Shown here piece by piece: positions 1-10,251 of a stretch of 64,000 nucleotides of DNA; position 1 is the stretch's first letter; each line of letters begins with the position of its first letter. Below the pieces are notes generated by a model. That model saw only the letters and a list, made by a program, of their open reading frames with translations. It ran no database searches and was not told the origin of the DNA. Where the stretch lies: NCBI RefSeq assembly GCF_009905375.1, contig NC_133647.1, forward strand, positions 130,798,673 to 130,862,672, in the 5' to 3' direction. The position numbers and the translations under genes were made by a program. Source of the stretch: Apium graveolens. Taxonomy: Eukaryota; Streptophyta; Magnoliopsida; Apiales; Apiaceae.

Positions 1-989
1 TCAACAATCTAGTATCAAATGGGATACAGAATATTAGATTGTTAAATACGGTTATATAATATAATAAGGTTCACAACACAGGTGGTGTTGGACAATCCAC
101 TGGTATGGCTGTAGTATTATTTAGATTAGTTTATATTGACTAATAAATAATGCTAGTATACTTTATGTATATTGAACAGGATCAAATTTAGAATTGTTCC
201 CTTAATACTGATTAAGAAGGAGAACTAAGATTCTATGTTATTATTAATGCTTAGGTTCTTAATCCGGAAATAGTAATTGACACGTGTATATTATTTACAT
301 GCTTTGATTTATATATGAAATAATTCTTTTGAATTATATCATTATATTTTGGGTGATGGAATTATATACATGGTGGATATTATTTATTGAAGAAATCCAT
401 GTCCTGATAATATTCGGGTTAATGATGTCCCCTTGAAAGCTCAAAAAGATTTAATTATGTGAAACCCTGCAGGTGGAATTTATTCTGGCATAATTAAATA
501 AAGGTTGAGTGGATGATCAAGGATAAAAGATATTAATTAAATAAATTATCAGTAATTTATTTAATTAATGGACATATGATATTTTAAACATGGGGAATTT
601 AATAAGAAAATAATATTGGAACCGAATTAATTAAATTACGGTATTAGGAAAGGTAGTGCAAATATTAATTCTTTAGTGGATTGAAATAATATTTAATTAT
701 ATTGGGCTAGGCTCAAGATGTAATTAGAAGGCCCAACCTAATTATCCATGATCCCTATTGTAGCCTATATATATTCCTATTCTCTTCTTGCTTGGAATTG
801 TGTGAAAACATATTGTAGCCACCAAGGAGCAAGAAGAGAGGATAACTTGAGAAGACGGAGGCCACACTTCGCTCAAGGGAATTTGGGAATACAATAGAAG
901 AGCGTGGAATCAACCATTAACAAGGTAATCCTCTTTTCGTAATCTTTATCGTAAAACGTAGTAACACCCTAAGTCCGTGGTTCCCAACA
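1..989 (+). mobile_element. Right end of a truncated copia-like LTR element
   Basis: AT-rich non-coding sequence with the organisation of a plant LTR. It has a TATA-like run (TATATATAT, about 766-775), a transcribed leader-like stretch after it, and an end in TTCCCAACA at 981-989, a usual LTR terminus in CA. No open frame of note is present. The left end lies outside the window, so neither the partner LTR nor the target-site duplication can be checked. An alternative is a solo LTR. The family is not identified. Confidence 0.4.
3..43. repeat. Imperfect inverted repeat at the window edge
   Basis: Arms around AACAATCTAGTATC and GATACAGAATATTAGATTGTT pair imperfectly across a short loop. It may be an LTR or internal hairpin of the truncated element. 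No function is assigned. Confidence 0.35.
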
Positions 990-1039
990 ATATGGAGTTA
1001 TACAAAATAATAAGCCGACGAATGCTCAGCATTACCAGA
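990..1039. other. Host flank left of copia element 1
   Basis: Fifty bases between the end of the older LTR and the start of copia element 1. Its last five bases are the target-site duplication. The sequence resumes at 19086 on the other side of the element. I see no gene in it. Confidence 0.5.
1035..1039. repeat. Left target-site duplication of copia element 1 (CCAGA)
   Basis: CCAGA stands immediately before the 5' LTR (which starts TGAAAGG) and again at 19081-19085 immediately after the 3' LTR (which ends CCTAACA). Five bases is the usual duplication for copia integrases, so 1040-19080 is a complete insertion unit. Confidence 0.9.
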
Positions 1040-2386
1040 TGAAAGGTATATGTCATAGCCTATTTGTTTATTCGAGGATTTAACTCAACTCAAATAAAAA
1101 TGTAATAAGTAAATAATGGATCTACCGTCAAAGAGATATCTCAGAGTAACATCTGTTAAAGGATTCAAAAACAACGTTCATCTACAGACTTGAGGAATTA
1201 ATTCACTGGAAGAAGTTCAAGAAATTGATCAAGCCTCAGTGATATAAATCAAGATTGTGGATTTAATCAAGTGACAGAGATCTTGTTAGGGTATTAGAGA
1301 ATTACAAGGATTTAATCTGAGGAAAATCAAGTATCAAAGTCAAGACATGAAGAAACGTCACGGAAGTTAGTCATTCATGAACCAGACAGTACATCGAGTG
1401 TCAACATTGAAGTGGTGGAATTGATTCATAATTTTCAGTGATTTTCAGAAGATTTTCAGAAGAATGGTTGCAGTTCAAGAGTAGTATTAATTCTCTATTA
1501 ATTAATTAAGTCATATAATTTAATTAAGAAAATAAATTATATCTGCAAAGATTAATTTATTTATTGATTGAATTAATTGATTAATTAATTCTGAATTAAT
1601 ATTAAGAATTTTCAGAATTATAATTGGATTAAAATCTGTTTTAATTCAGCAAGACAATTGAAATTGAACTAGCATGACAATCTGGATTGTCATACCGATT
1701 GTCATGCCAGGTCATTTCAATTGTCTCACCGAAAGTTCTACTGGAAGGAGATAGTCTTGCTAGTTCAGTTTGATAATCTTGCTAGTTCAACATATAGTCT
1801 TGCCGAAAGTCATACTAGCTTAAACTGATTGTCATACCGAAAGTTCTACTGGTTCAGCAGATTGTCTTGCTAGTTCAACCGATTGTCATTCCAGTTCAAG
1901 TGATTTTGTTGATTGAATTAAACAGACACAAGCAGCAGACGACACAACTATCCAACAGAAAACAAGCCAACAATTCATGAACAAAAAGAAAAGAAGCAGC
2001 AGCCAATATTTCATCTTTCATCTGCTGAATTCAAGATCATAATTTCTAATTATTAAAGTTAAATCCAAACCACTAGAAATCATTCTCTTGTTCTCATGTA
2101 ACAATCTAGCAGATCAAAATCCCTAGAACTTAATCTCAAATTGCGTTTAGCATTTGATTCTTTTTATTGCAAAAATAGAAAAAGTTCATGTCGAATTTAT
2201 TCTAGATTTGTGATAATTAATTTGAGATTAATCCCTTGTAACAGATATCGTTGTTGTAACACTTTTCAAGTTTAATAATATTTTTATTTAACTTGAATTT
2301 TGTTTCAATTTTTATTCCGCACTAAATTCGATTATACGGTATAGTTTGTATTCAACCCCCTTCTACAAACATATTGGGACCTAACA
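1040..2386 (+). repeat. 5' LTR of copia element 1
   Basis: Starts TGAAAGG and ends CCTAACA. The partner at 17734-19080 has the same length. It holds a cluster of short repeated motifs and a compound inverted repeat at 1653-1725, then an AT-rich leader. The primer-binding site follows almost directly. The LTR acts as promoter and polyadenylation region of the element. Confidence 0.95.
1653..1905. repeat. Compound stem-loop and short-motif array inside the LTR
   Basis: Two nested perfect inverted repeats: outer arms GACAATTGAAAT (1653-1664) and ATTTCAATTGTC (1714-1725); inner arms GCATGACAATC (1672-1682) and GATTGTCATGC (1697-1707). Downstream to about 1905, variants of GATTGTCATACCGA, CCGAAAGTTCTACTGG and CTTGCTAGTTCA recur several times. 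The stem arms are unchanged in the 3' LTR (from about 18347). Sireviruses are known for palindromic motif clusters in their LTRs. This cluster may be the counterpart, which is inference. Confidence 0.8.
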
Positions 2387-2388
2387 AT

Positions 2389-2400
2389 TGGTATCAGAGC
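2389..2400 (+). other. Primer-binding site, tRNA-iMet type, copia element 1
   Basis: TGGTATCAGAGC begins two bases after the LTR end. It is the standard complement to the 3' end of initiator methionine tRNA used by plant copia elements to prime minus-strand synthesis. Confidence 0.95.
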
Positions 2401-2482
2401 CTTCTGATTAACGAACAAATCAAGATCCTAGACTTTTGTGATTTTTCAACTCCTTGAATTTTTATTTATTCAAAAATTCATA

Positions 2483-4743
2483 ATGACTTCACAAAAAGTT
2501 GGAACCGTTAAAATTCCACTATTTGATAAAGAAAACTATATTATGTGGAAGAAGAGGATGCTCTTGTTTTTACAAGTTGCAAATCCCAAATATCTGAACT
2601 TGTTAAAGAAGCGTCCAAAAACTCCGAGGGTTATTGAACCAGAGGTGATAGTAGATGATGTTGTGATTACCGAAGCTAGAACCTATGCAAAAGAGCCTGA
2701 GGATTTTTCTCCTTCTGAAAAAGAAGAAACCTCCTTGGATGCCAGCCTTCAATTAATTTTAATTGATTCCCTTGATCCCTTGATGAACAAACATGTGATG
2801 AACTGTAAAAATTCCAAACACGTGGGAAACTATTGAGGTGATTAATGAAGTCATAGAGGAAGTTAGGGAGAACAAGTTGGAGATCCTAACCTCTGAGTAT
2901 GAACATTTTAAATCCAATCCAGGAGAAGGAATTACTGAAGTGTTTGAGAGGTACAATGCATTGATCAACAACCTGAACATAAATGGAAAATATTATTCAA
3001 TCAGGGAGGTCAACAAAAAGTTCCTTTTAACACTTTCAACTCATCTTGAACATAGAATCACTACCATAAGAGAAGCTAGAGATCAGAGTGAGATTTCTTT
3101 GGATAGACTCTATGGTGTGTTAAAATCCTATGAGTTAGAGCAGATTCAGCAGAAGGAAGTCTATGGGAAAGATAGAGTGGTTAGCACATCTACTGCTCTA
3201 GTAGCTGAAGGTCAACAACAACAACAACAATCTCAACAGTCAGAGAGAATGGTACAGTCTTCCAAGGCTGAGGAAAATGTGTTAGTAGCAGAATATGATC
3301 CTCCTACTACAAATCAATCCGGTGATGATTTTTACTCCTTGGAAGAGCTGGAGCAAATTGGAAGATGAGTCAATGGCCCAAATTGTCAAGAGATTCTCCA
3401 ATGTCAGATTCAAGAGAAATCCCAAGTTCAAGTACAAGTCCAACTACAACAGATTCCAGACAGGTGGATCTTCATCCTCTAACACCAGTAGTGGTGGATA
3501 GAAAATATGGATGGTTGATCGGAGCACCATTAGATGCTATAACTGCAATGAGTTGGGACACTTTGCCACAGAATGCAGGAAGCCAAAGCAAGTAAGGAAG
3601 AACTCTTATGATTCAAATCAGAAGAGTAACTCTGAAAGGGCTTATCTGGCAAATGGAAGAAGCTGGGATGATACTGATAGTGAAGATGAAGAAGAAGGGA
3701 ATCTTGCTCTTATGGCTATTGATGGAAAAGCTTCATCGTCAAGAAAAGAGGTAAAATTTACTGATGTTGAATTAGTTTATCATCTAGGAGGTTCCTTAGA
3801 TTGTGCTCGTCGTGATAATGAACTGTTAAGTCAACAGATCAAAGACCTTGAGAAAGTGGTCAATGAATTAAGACTTGTGCACATTAATCAAGACAAGTTA
3901 AAATAACAAGTATCTTTTCTAGAGAATATAGTTAACTGTTATAGAGAACTTGAAACTATTCTCAAAGACAAGATCACCAGTCTTGAGACTAAGGTTAAAG
4001 CCTACTTCAATTCTTGTTCGAAGGCTAAAGAGTTCTACAGTAAGCAAGCTGTTAATCAAACATCTGGTATAGGTTATGATTACAATACTGTTATTGGAGA
4101 ATTAGGCATAAACTCCCCTCCTCATGTTTGTGCTAAAGGTAGGGAAGTACCATATGTGCTTAAGGGTGTTGATAAACCCCTCTATAAAGCATCAATTGTT
4201 GAACCATTTGATGCGACCTCCTCTATTATTCAAGAAGAAATACGGGATGAAGATCATGCTAATGAGAAGGTTGTTTCCAAGTCAAGTGTGTCGAAAGTTC
4301 CAGTCAAAGTTGTGAAAGCAACTGAGACTAACTCAGACACACATGAGTTGGATAACAAAAATGACATGTCTACCATGCATAAATTGCCTATTGTTAATCC
4401 CTCTCATAAAGCATGTGGTGTTGCTCATTTTATGTCTTGTGCTTTTAATTTGATGTATGCTTATTTTAATGGTAAGCATATTTCTAGTGATAAGATTACT
4501 CCTCGTTAGCATGTGAATAATAGGAAGCATGATATGTCTAAGACTGCTAGTCCTTCTAAGGCTAGAAAGGAGACATTAGTGCCTAAGCCTAAACAGAAAT
4601 TTGTTAAGGCTGTTTACAAGGTCAAATGTCCAGTCATTGAGAAAGTTGAGAACATTAAAGTTAAGAATGTTGTTTTTCCTGACAAAGGTCAATTCTACAA
4701 GTATGTCGGGCCCAACCAAGTTTGGGTTCTGAAGAAGGTCTAA
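2483..4743 (+). pseudogene. gag: Gag of copia element 1 (broken)
   Basis: Capsid and nucleocapsid protein of a copia element. The start at 2483 (MTSQKVGTVKIPLFDKENY) is preferred to an upstream in-frame ATG at 2438 because it opens with the conserved IPLFDKENY-W gag start. The UBN2-type gag domain runs to about 3200, followed by a glutamine run (about 3211-3235). A CCHC knuckle (CYNCNELGHFATEC) lies at 3535-3576. The C-terminal part is long, acidic and possibly coiled-coil, ending in VGPNQVWVLKKV. Damage: a frameshift near 2820, another in 3360-3510, and in-frame stops at 3904-3906 and 4507-4509. The reading frame is otherwise well kept, which fits a fairly recent inactivation. Confidence 0.85.
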
Positions 4744-4753
4744 TCCATTTAAA

Positions 4754-4987
4754 GTGCAGGGCAGTAAACAGGTGGAACCGGTAATGTGGATTCTTGACAG
4801 TGGATCGTCAAGACATATGACCGGAGATAGAGCCCTGCTATCAAATGTGGTTGAGAAAGCTGGCCCGGTGGTTACCTTTGGAGATAACATCAAAGGTTTA
4901 ACTCAGGGATATGGCTGTTTGCAAGCTGGTAATGTTATCATTGAACTCAAACTTCTTTCAACATTAGTGATTTCTTATTTCATTTAA
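4754..4987 (+). pseudogene. Start of copia protease, truncated (element 1)
   Basis: The retropepsin active-site segment WILDSGSSRHMTGD is plain, followed by the usual FGDNIKG stretch. Sequence typical of protease ends near 4945. The remaining codons to 4987 read into AT-rich sequence that belongs to the 3' non-coding region. Integrase, RT and RNase H are therefore missing, probably through one internal deletion. The frame differs from that of gag, as is common in decayed copies. Confidence 0.8.
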
Positions 4988-5962
4988 AATCTTTTAAAAT
5001 CACTATTGTACATCATTTCTTTCAAAAGATTAAATGTGTATAATTTTAATTCATTATAGATCTTAAGTACATTTTATCTCTCTAGTGTCATATGTTCTGT
5101 GATACAGGTTCAGTCTCCAATGGCTTTCTTTCATTGACAGTCATGAGGTTGAAAACCCACAACTTCTATACCAGACTGTAAAGACAAACACAGAAACAGA
5201 ACCAACCAACACTCTCTTACCACTAAAATGAAGTATGAATGAGCGTGAGGGAGATAGTGCCTTAGTGCACCACATAAGGAAGGTTCTAAAGTCAACCCAG
5301 CAGCTCTGTCTCCTACAAAGATGATTAGTATTTAAACCGAGACAACTGCTAGCCCCCATACATCTTCTCAAAAAGATGTAATTGCTGAAAAGGCATAAAA
5401 ACAGTTACTAGATTCATTCTCTCAACAGGGTGCGTCTATTGAAATTTGCATGTTGGCCAAGGCATCCGATGTAGTGTCACCACCTCAAACATAAACAATT
5501 CTTAATGCACAAGGAAAGGTTACACACAAAAAAAAAGGATGAGTTGACGAGAACAAGAGTTTCGACCATTTTAAGGTCAGATTCGATTGTTCAAGGTTCT
5601 TTAATGGACCAATTGCCTTTACAGGTGTTAAGAGAGGATACTAATCCAAAAGCCATATGTCAGTAGTCAGTGTCTACCTTCCCAGGCTTAAATCCCCTGG
5701 ATGCATCTACGGATAGTGGATCTGACGTAGGCGCAGATCGACAACTTGTTGACAATGATTCAGATATTACCTGATGAGTCACAAGGAAATGTCTTCACAG
5801 ACATTAGAAGTGAACTTTGATCTTTATACTAAATTTACCTTCCCATAATTTAAATCTGGAACCTTAAAAGGGAAACTAGCAACTTGTAGATTATGACTCA
5901 GATTCATCTGACGAGTTTAACAAGGATGGGGATTTGCGAACTCCCATTGCACCACCTGTGAC
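4988..5962 (+). pseudogene. 3' non-coding and extra-ORF remnant of copia element 1, left half
   Basis: After an AT-rich stretch (to about 5110) come broken frames rich in S, T, D and Q, with two similar acidic stretches (around RQLVDNDSDIT near 5740 and QLVDYDSDSSDEF near 5880). This is the position of the additional 3' ORF of Sireviruses. No catalytic motif is recognised. The Athila insertion interrupts it at 5962, and it resumes at 16957. Confidence 0.5.
5958..5962. repeat. Left target-site duplication of Athila 1 (GTGAC)
   Basis: GTGAC directly precedes the left LTR (starts TGTTAGGG) and is repeated at 16952-16956 directly after the right LTR (ends CCACTTATCA). Confidence 0.9.
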
Positions 5963-7410
5963 TGTTAGGGCGAAAACACGCGCTAATAATACACGCAAAT
6001 ATACGCGTTCGCAAGTAATATAGAATACTTTCTAATTCGTTCCCACAGAGACTCAGACTAATTATTGTTCAATTAAACTCACTCACCAATGTATGATTAC
6101 TTCTCAATGTTAAGACACTAACACTTAGAATTATTGACTAAATATTAACTACAATTAACTACCAGAATTAACCACTTAATTAACACTTCGAATTAACAAT
6201 ATTAAAACACTCATGAGATCACAACTTCATTACTACTTCCTTCAATAGTTATTGTTATTACCCTTAGCATGCTACAGTGATGATATTAATCGAATAACAA
6301 GAAACTGATAAAAGCCAACTCTCATTGTACTAATACCATTCTACCAAACATCCACAATTAAGATAGAAGTTGAATAGGCATCAATTATGTTGAGTCCCTT
6401 TATGTCTATAGAAATTGACAACATAATGATTTAAGCGCAAGTTATTGCTTTTGATTACATAGGGCGAATAAAACGATTAGAGTTACCCGCTAATCATGCA
6501 CATCATACATGAACCTATGCTAGCCTGGCAAGTTCTAAATCTCAAGATCCACCGTCGCTTCACAAGAGATTAACACCCTATCTTATATGTTCGTGACGCA
6601 CATAAGACGAATACGCACAACCAATACTAGATATCATACAATCATCACACACTAAGGTATTAAACAATTAACTAAAGAATTCCATAGTAAATCCGTTACG
6701 ACCCCATGATCACGATTAGCCCATGATAGCACTTATCGTCATCATTGGTTCATATGAAAACATGATAAACAAACACAAGAAAATAATAACTAAACTAATT
6801 ATATTAAACCAGAGTACGTCACAAGAGTAATTAGGTTCAAAGCAAAGAAAACTAGCATCCAACTTTACAACGAAATAAAAATCATAAGAAAATATGCTTC
6901 CTCTTCGTTGCGGTGTGCTAAAACGGTCTTCTTCCTTGTCTCCTTCTCTCCTTGCTTAATACCACAAGCCAACCTTGTGAAAACGTCTCCAAATCTACTT
7001 ATATAATAGTCCCATAAAACTCAGATTACATAGAAGTTGGTAGCCAAACAAAAGTAGAAGTCTAAAACAAATTATTATTTTTCCCGACCCTGCGCGGCCG
7101 CTCAGCATAGCTGAGCGGGCGCTCAGCCTTCTGCGCGGCTGCTCAGCATAGCTGAGCGGGCGCTCAGGACCCTACTGGAAAATTCTTGAGTTTGCTCCAT
7201 TTCTTCGATGTAATCTGCCCCTTTCTTTCCTCTCGCAATGCTTAACACATGCCAAGGCTTATTCTTGATGATTACTCCTCTGAAATGCAACTAATACCCT
7301 GAAATGCACAAATACAAGAAAAACGCATCAAATACACAAAATACTTGACTTCAAGACACCAATAAAAGCTATTTTAAGACGTTCTAAGTGGTATAAAATG
7401 CCACTTATCA
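5963..7410 (-). repeat. 3' LTR of Athila 1
   Basis: Read on + it runs TGTTAGGG to CCACTTATCA, 1448 bp. It is 41 bp longer than its partner because a GC-rich palindromic unit is present twice (7091-7172). Confidence 0.93.
7091..7172. repeat. GC-rich palindromic unit, two 41-bp copies
   Basis: Each copy holds the palindrome GCTCAGCATAGCTGAGC (7-bp arms, 3-base loop) followed by GGGCGCTCAG, in an otherwise AT-rich LTR. The partner LTR has one copy (about 16673-16708). A relative lies between the extra ORF and integrase at 10058-10096. Confidence 0.9.
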
Positions 7411-7423
7411 CACCCCCAAACTT
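7411..7423 (-). other. Polypurine tract of Athila 1
   Basis: On the minus strand the sequence touching the 3' LTR is AAGTTTGGGGGTG. This is the usual place and composition for the plus-strand primer. Confidence 0.85.
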
Positions 7424-8550
7424 AAATCGATGTTTGTCCTCAAGCGTGACAGACTCAAAAACAAATAAAAACATGCATGAATGCAATCTATATGAAATGC
7501 AGCGATCCCCCTTACTACGACCAATCCAACCAACTTACAACATCTCAACAAATGCAATTAGGCGACTAAAGATCAATCAAATCATGCAAATGAACATACA
7601 GCCAGAAATGTGGTGTGTGCAGATGCTTACAGATATGCTTCGGAACTAGACCAATTATTATGACTCAACTATCATCAAGGCAATGACATGATTATACAAA
7701 GAATAAAAATTCTAGGCACAAAGTGACTTATAACACTACGAGAATCATGGAGTTTATTACGGAATCATGCTTTTTATTCACAATAATAATGCTTATTTGA
7801 CCGTGCAATGAGTGAGGTCCATAAAAGACTTATACAATGGTATCCATGTAGCGAGCGTTAGGTTAGCGGATCCCAGACTCTAAAAGCCTTAGGTCACTAG
7901 GCACAAAGTCCCCTAAGAACTTAATAACTAGAATACCAAAGAGCCCACTCGTGATCAATTATGCATAAACACATACTTCTTTTTTTTTTCTTTTTTTTCT
8001 CTTTTTCTGTTTTTTTTTCCTTTTTTTTTCAAAATTTCTGAGCAAGTACGTTTCGCTTCATCTTGCTCAACCCTAGACTACTCGCATAACATGCGAGCCG
8101 GCTACTAGCCAATTGACGCCTAGCCACAACTAGCAACAAATTCCATTTTTACTCCATTTTTTTTCTTTTTCATGCCTTTATCAGTAAGAACCTATTATCA
8201 AATTCTAAGCATAATAACTAGATTAACCTCGAAAATAATCAGATCATAACAACAATCTAGTCCTTAAGCATTCTCTAAGACTTAGTGAAAATACAAGTGC
8301 TTCTAGCATGCATATTAACCTACACGACTCAATATCACTTTAATGCTATCACTACACTCGCATCAACATCACAAATCGGTCAGTAAATCATCGCAAAAAG
8401 GGATCATGGCATATGCATGAGCTATATGATATGATAAACAAATAAAGCTATAAAATTAAAAAAAAACTATATGGCAAAAATTATGCAACTATATGAACTA
8501 ACTATCATGAATATGCAGCTATATGACACACACACAAAATATTCCTTAAC
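7411..8550 (-). other. Conserved 3' untranslated region of Athila 1
   Basis: No credible ORF. A pyrimidine-rich tract on + (7978-8032; purine-rich on the element's sense strand) is followed by a block on the abundant resolved segments CTAGACTACTCG and GGCTACTAGCC. The block at 7808-7970 (GTGAGGTCCA..., TTAGGTCACTAGGCACAAAG) is closely matched at about 60690-60850 in Athila 2, which suggests constraint or recent common ancestry. Confidence 0.7.
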
Positions 8551-8591
8551 TACCACCCCCAAACTTAAAATCTTCACTATCCCCAGTGAAG
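8551..8591 (-). other. Second polypurine-tract-like site with adjacent hairpin, Athila 1
   Basis: CACCCCCAAACTTAAAA on + (purine-rich on the sense strand) repeats the terminal polypurine tract about 1.1 kb away. It is followed directly by a hairpin, CTTCACT (8572-8578) and AGTGAAG (8585-8591), with a 6-base loop. The same arrangement occurs at 61446-61482 in Athila 2. Role unknown; an internal plus-strand initiation site is one possibility. Confidence 0.7.
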
Positions 8592-8617
8592 GTAGTAGAA
8601 AGGAACACAGGGTATAC

Positions 8618-9789
8618 CTACTCGGAGTCATCATCATCATCACCCTTAGTGGGTGGAGTATCAGGCGGCGGGTATGTAGAGTTCTCACCAAAAACTGGCC
8701 ACTGGATGTCAGCTCCAAGGCCCCGAAAAGCAGTCCCTAACGCAAGGGTGAGCTCCTGAGTAAACCTGCTCTGCGTCTCGTACATGGCATACATCCACTG
8801 TGAAAGCCTCCTATACTGGGTATCTGCCATCCCAGCACCCTCCCGAGCTCTCGAAGAACCAGCCTCATCACGCCTAGGCCTAGCCATAGTAGCACCTTGT
8901 GCTGGACGCCCTCCTGGAAGACGATAACCCAGCCCATGCTCATCGGGCTCACCACGGTCCACTCCTGCATCCCATTCAGAGTCCCAGAATCAATCGGAGC
9001 GGCCGACAACTGCAACTGCTCATGAGACGGCCAGTTCACTCCCACTGTTCGGCAAAGTTTCGTGACCGTGGATGCATAAGGGATGTTCATGTGCTTAGCT
9101 CCCCTCAAAAACTTTAGAATTCCTTGGTAGATAAACTCACCAAGGTCCACATAGTACTCCTCATTCAAAATTCCCCACAACAACTGTGCTCTCTCAACTG
9201 TGACCTCATGTGCATGCGAAGAAGGCAGAATATTAGCACAAATAAACGCATTCCATGCACAGGCATACCTGTTCATAGTGATCGCCAGAAAGTGACGATA
9301 CTCATTAGTTCCTGTCCTAAAGGTCCAAACTGTGCCCGGCCTACAGAGAGTAGCACAAATCAAATCCAAGTCGAAATCCTCAGCAGTCTTCTCACTCCAG
9401 TTCTCCTCCTCGGGCTTCCTCTCTCGCTGCCCAATCACACGGCGAATTGCCGCTGGGTGATAATCAACCGTCAGCCCTCGGACCACGGAAAACCCATTCT
9501 TCTCGGCCTTCGCGTTCGCATAGAACTCGCGAACCACACTCATCGGTACTGCTTCAGGCGACGCACAGAAAGTTATACACCCCTTCTCTGTAATCATAGG
9601 TAGCAACTCACCATCCCTCCCCGATGGTAAAAACCCCCTCTCCTTCAGAATCGGCTTCCCCAAAAGCCTAGTGTACTCCTCCTCCGAAGCTCTGTCATTC
9701 AACCGAGGCCTCGCAGTAGTACCCCTCGATGAATCAGCAGTAGGGACTGTGCTGCTGCTATCAATAGTCCTTGTTCTCTTGGGTGCCAT
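8618..9789 (-). pseudogene. Extra ORF of Athila 1 (putative plant transposon protein family), one frameshift
   Basis: Starts with MAPKRTRTID at 9789. The conserved core includes EEYTRLLGKPILKERGFLP, VVREFYANAKAEKN, FDLDLICATLC, AWNAFICANILPSSHAHEVT and YQGILKFLRGAKH. This pattern is known from the family usually annotated as putative plant transposon protein, found in Athila-like elements downstream of integrase. Near 8945 the frame shifts and continues to an acidic C-terminus (PPTKGDDDDDSE) ending at 8618. It occupies the place of the env-like ORF of other Athilas, but I see no clear signal peptide or membrane segment. Function is unknown. It matches the copy at 61509-62726. Confidence 0.8.
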
Positions 9790-10251
9790 TGAATCTGAAT
9801 AAAAGTGCTTGAGAGTAGTGTTTTTGTGTTTGGGAGAGAGTTTGAGTGTAGAAAATGTGTGGGAGATGTATGGGATAGGTGTATGTATATATAGGGTATG
9901 GATTAGGTTAAAATAAGATTAGGAGTGAGTTTGAGGGATAAAATCATGGGGTAATGGGGAAAAGAAATCGGGGGTAATGGGGCTGTAATTTATTTTTTTT
10001 TCTGATTTTTTTTTTTGGAATTTTTATGAACTTAAAAAAATTTCTGGCAGCCGACCCCTGAGCGGTCGCTCAGCAGAGCTGAGCGGGCGCTCAGGGGTTC
10101 TCTGGAAAAAAAATTTCGAGCCCGGTTTTTCTGATTTTTTTGTGGTTTTGGATAGGTTATTAACTTCTAAGGGTTCCTGTAACAACAAATCATGGGTTGC
10201 CTCCCACGCATCGCTTCTTTTTCGTCATTAGCTTGACGTTGCGTACCTTCC
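9790..10251 (-). other. Spacer between integrase and extra ORF, Athila 1
   Basis: Non-coding. Contains T-rich runs and, at 10058-10096, the palindromic CTGAGCGGTCGCTCAG / GCTGAGCGGGCGCTCAG unit related to the LTR unit at 7091-7172. It may serve as leader of the downstream ORF, which is inference. Confidence 0.6.
10058..10096. repeat. Internal GC-rich palindromic unit, Athila 1
   Basis: GCTCAGCAGAGCTGAGC with flanking GC-rich arms, a near copy of the LTR unit in a separate non-coding position of the same element. Confidence 0.85.

Noticed and set aside
7978..8032. Pyrimidine-rich tract as a simple-repeat locus or poly(A) tail of a retroposon
   Set aside because: A comparable tract is in Athila 2 at 60858-60918, so it belongs to the element's untranslated region; no target-site duplication of a LINE or SINE surrounds it.
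8899..9603. Open frames on + opposite the Athila 1 extra ORF
   Set aside because: They mirror the minus-strand protein and have no family resemblance. The same applies to the + frames opposite pol, gag and the Athila 2 ORF.
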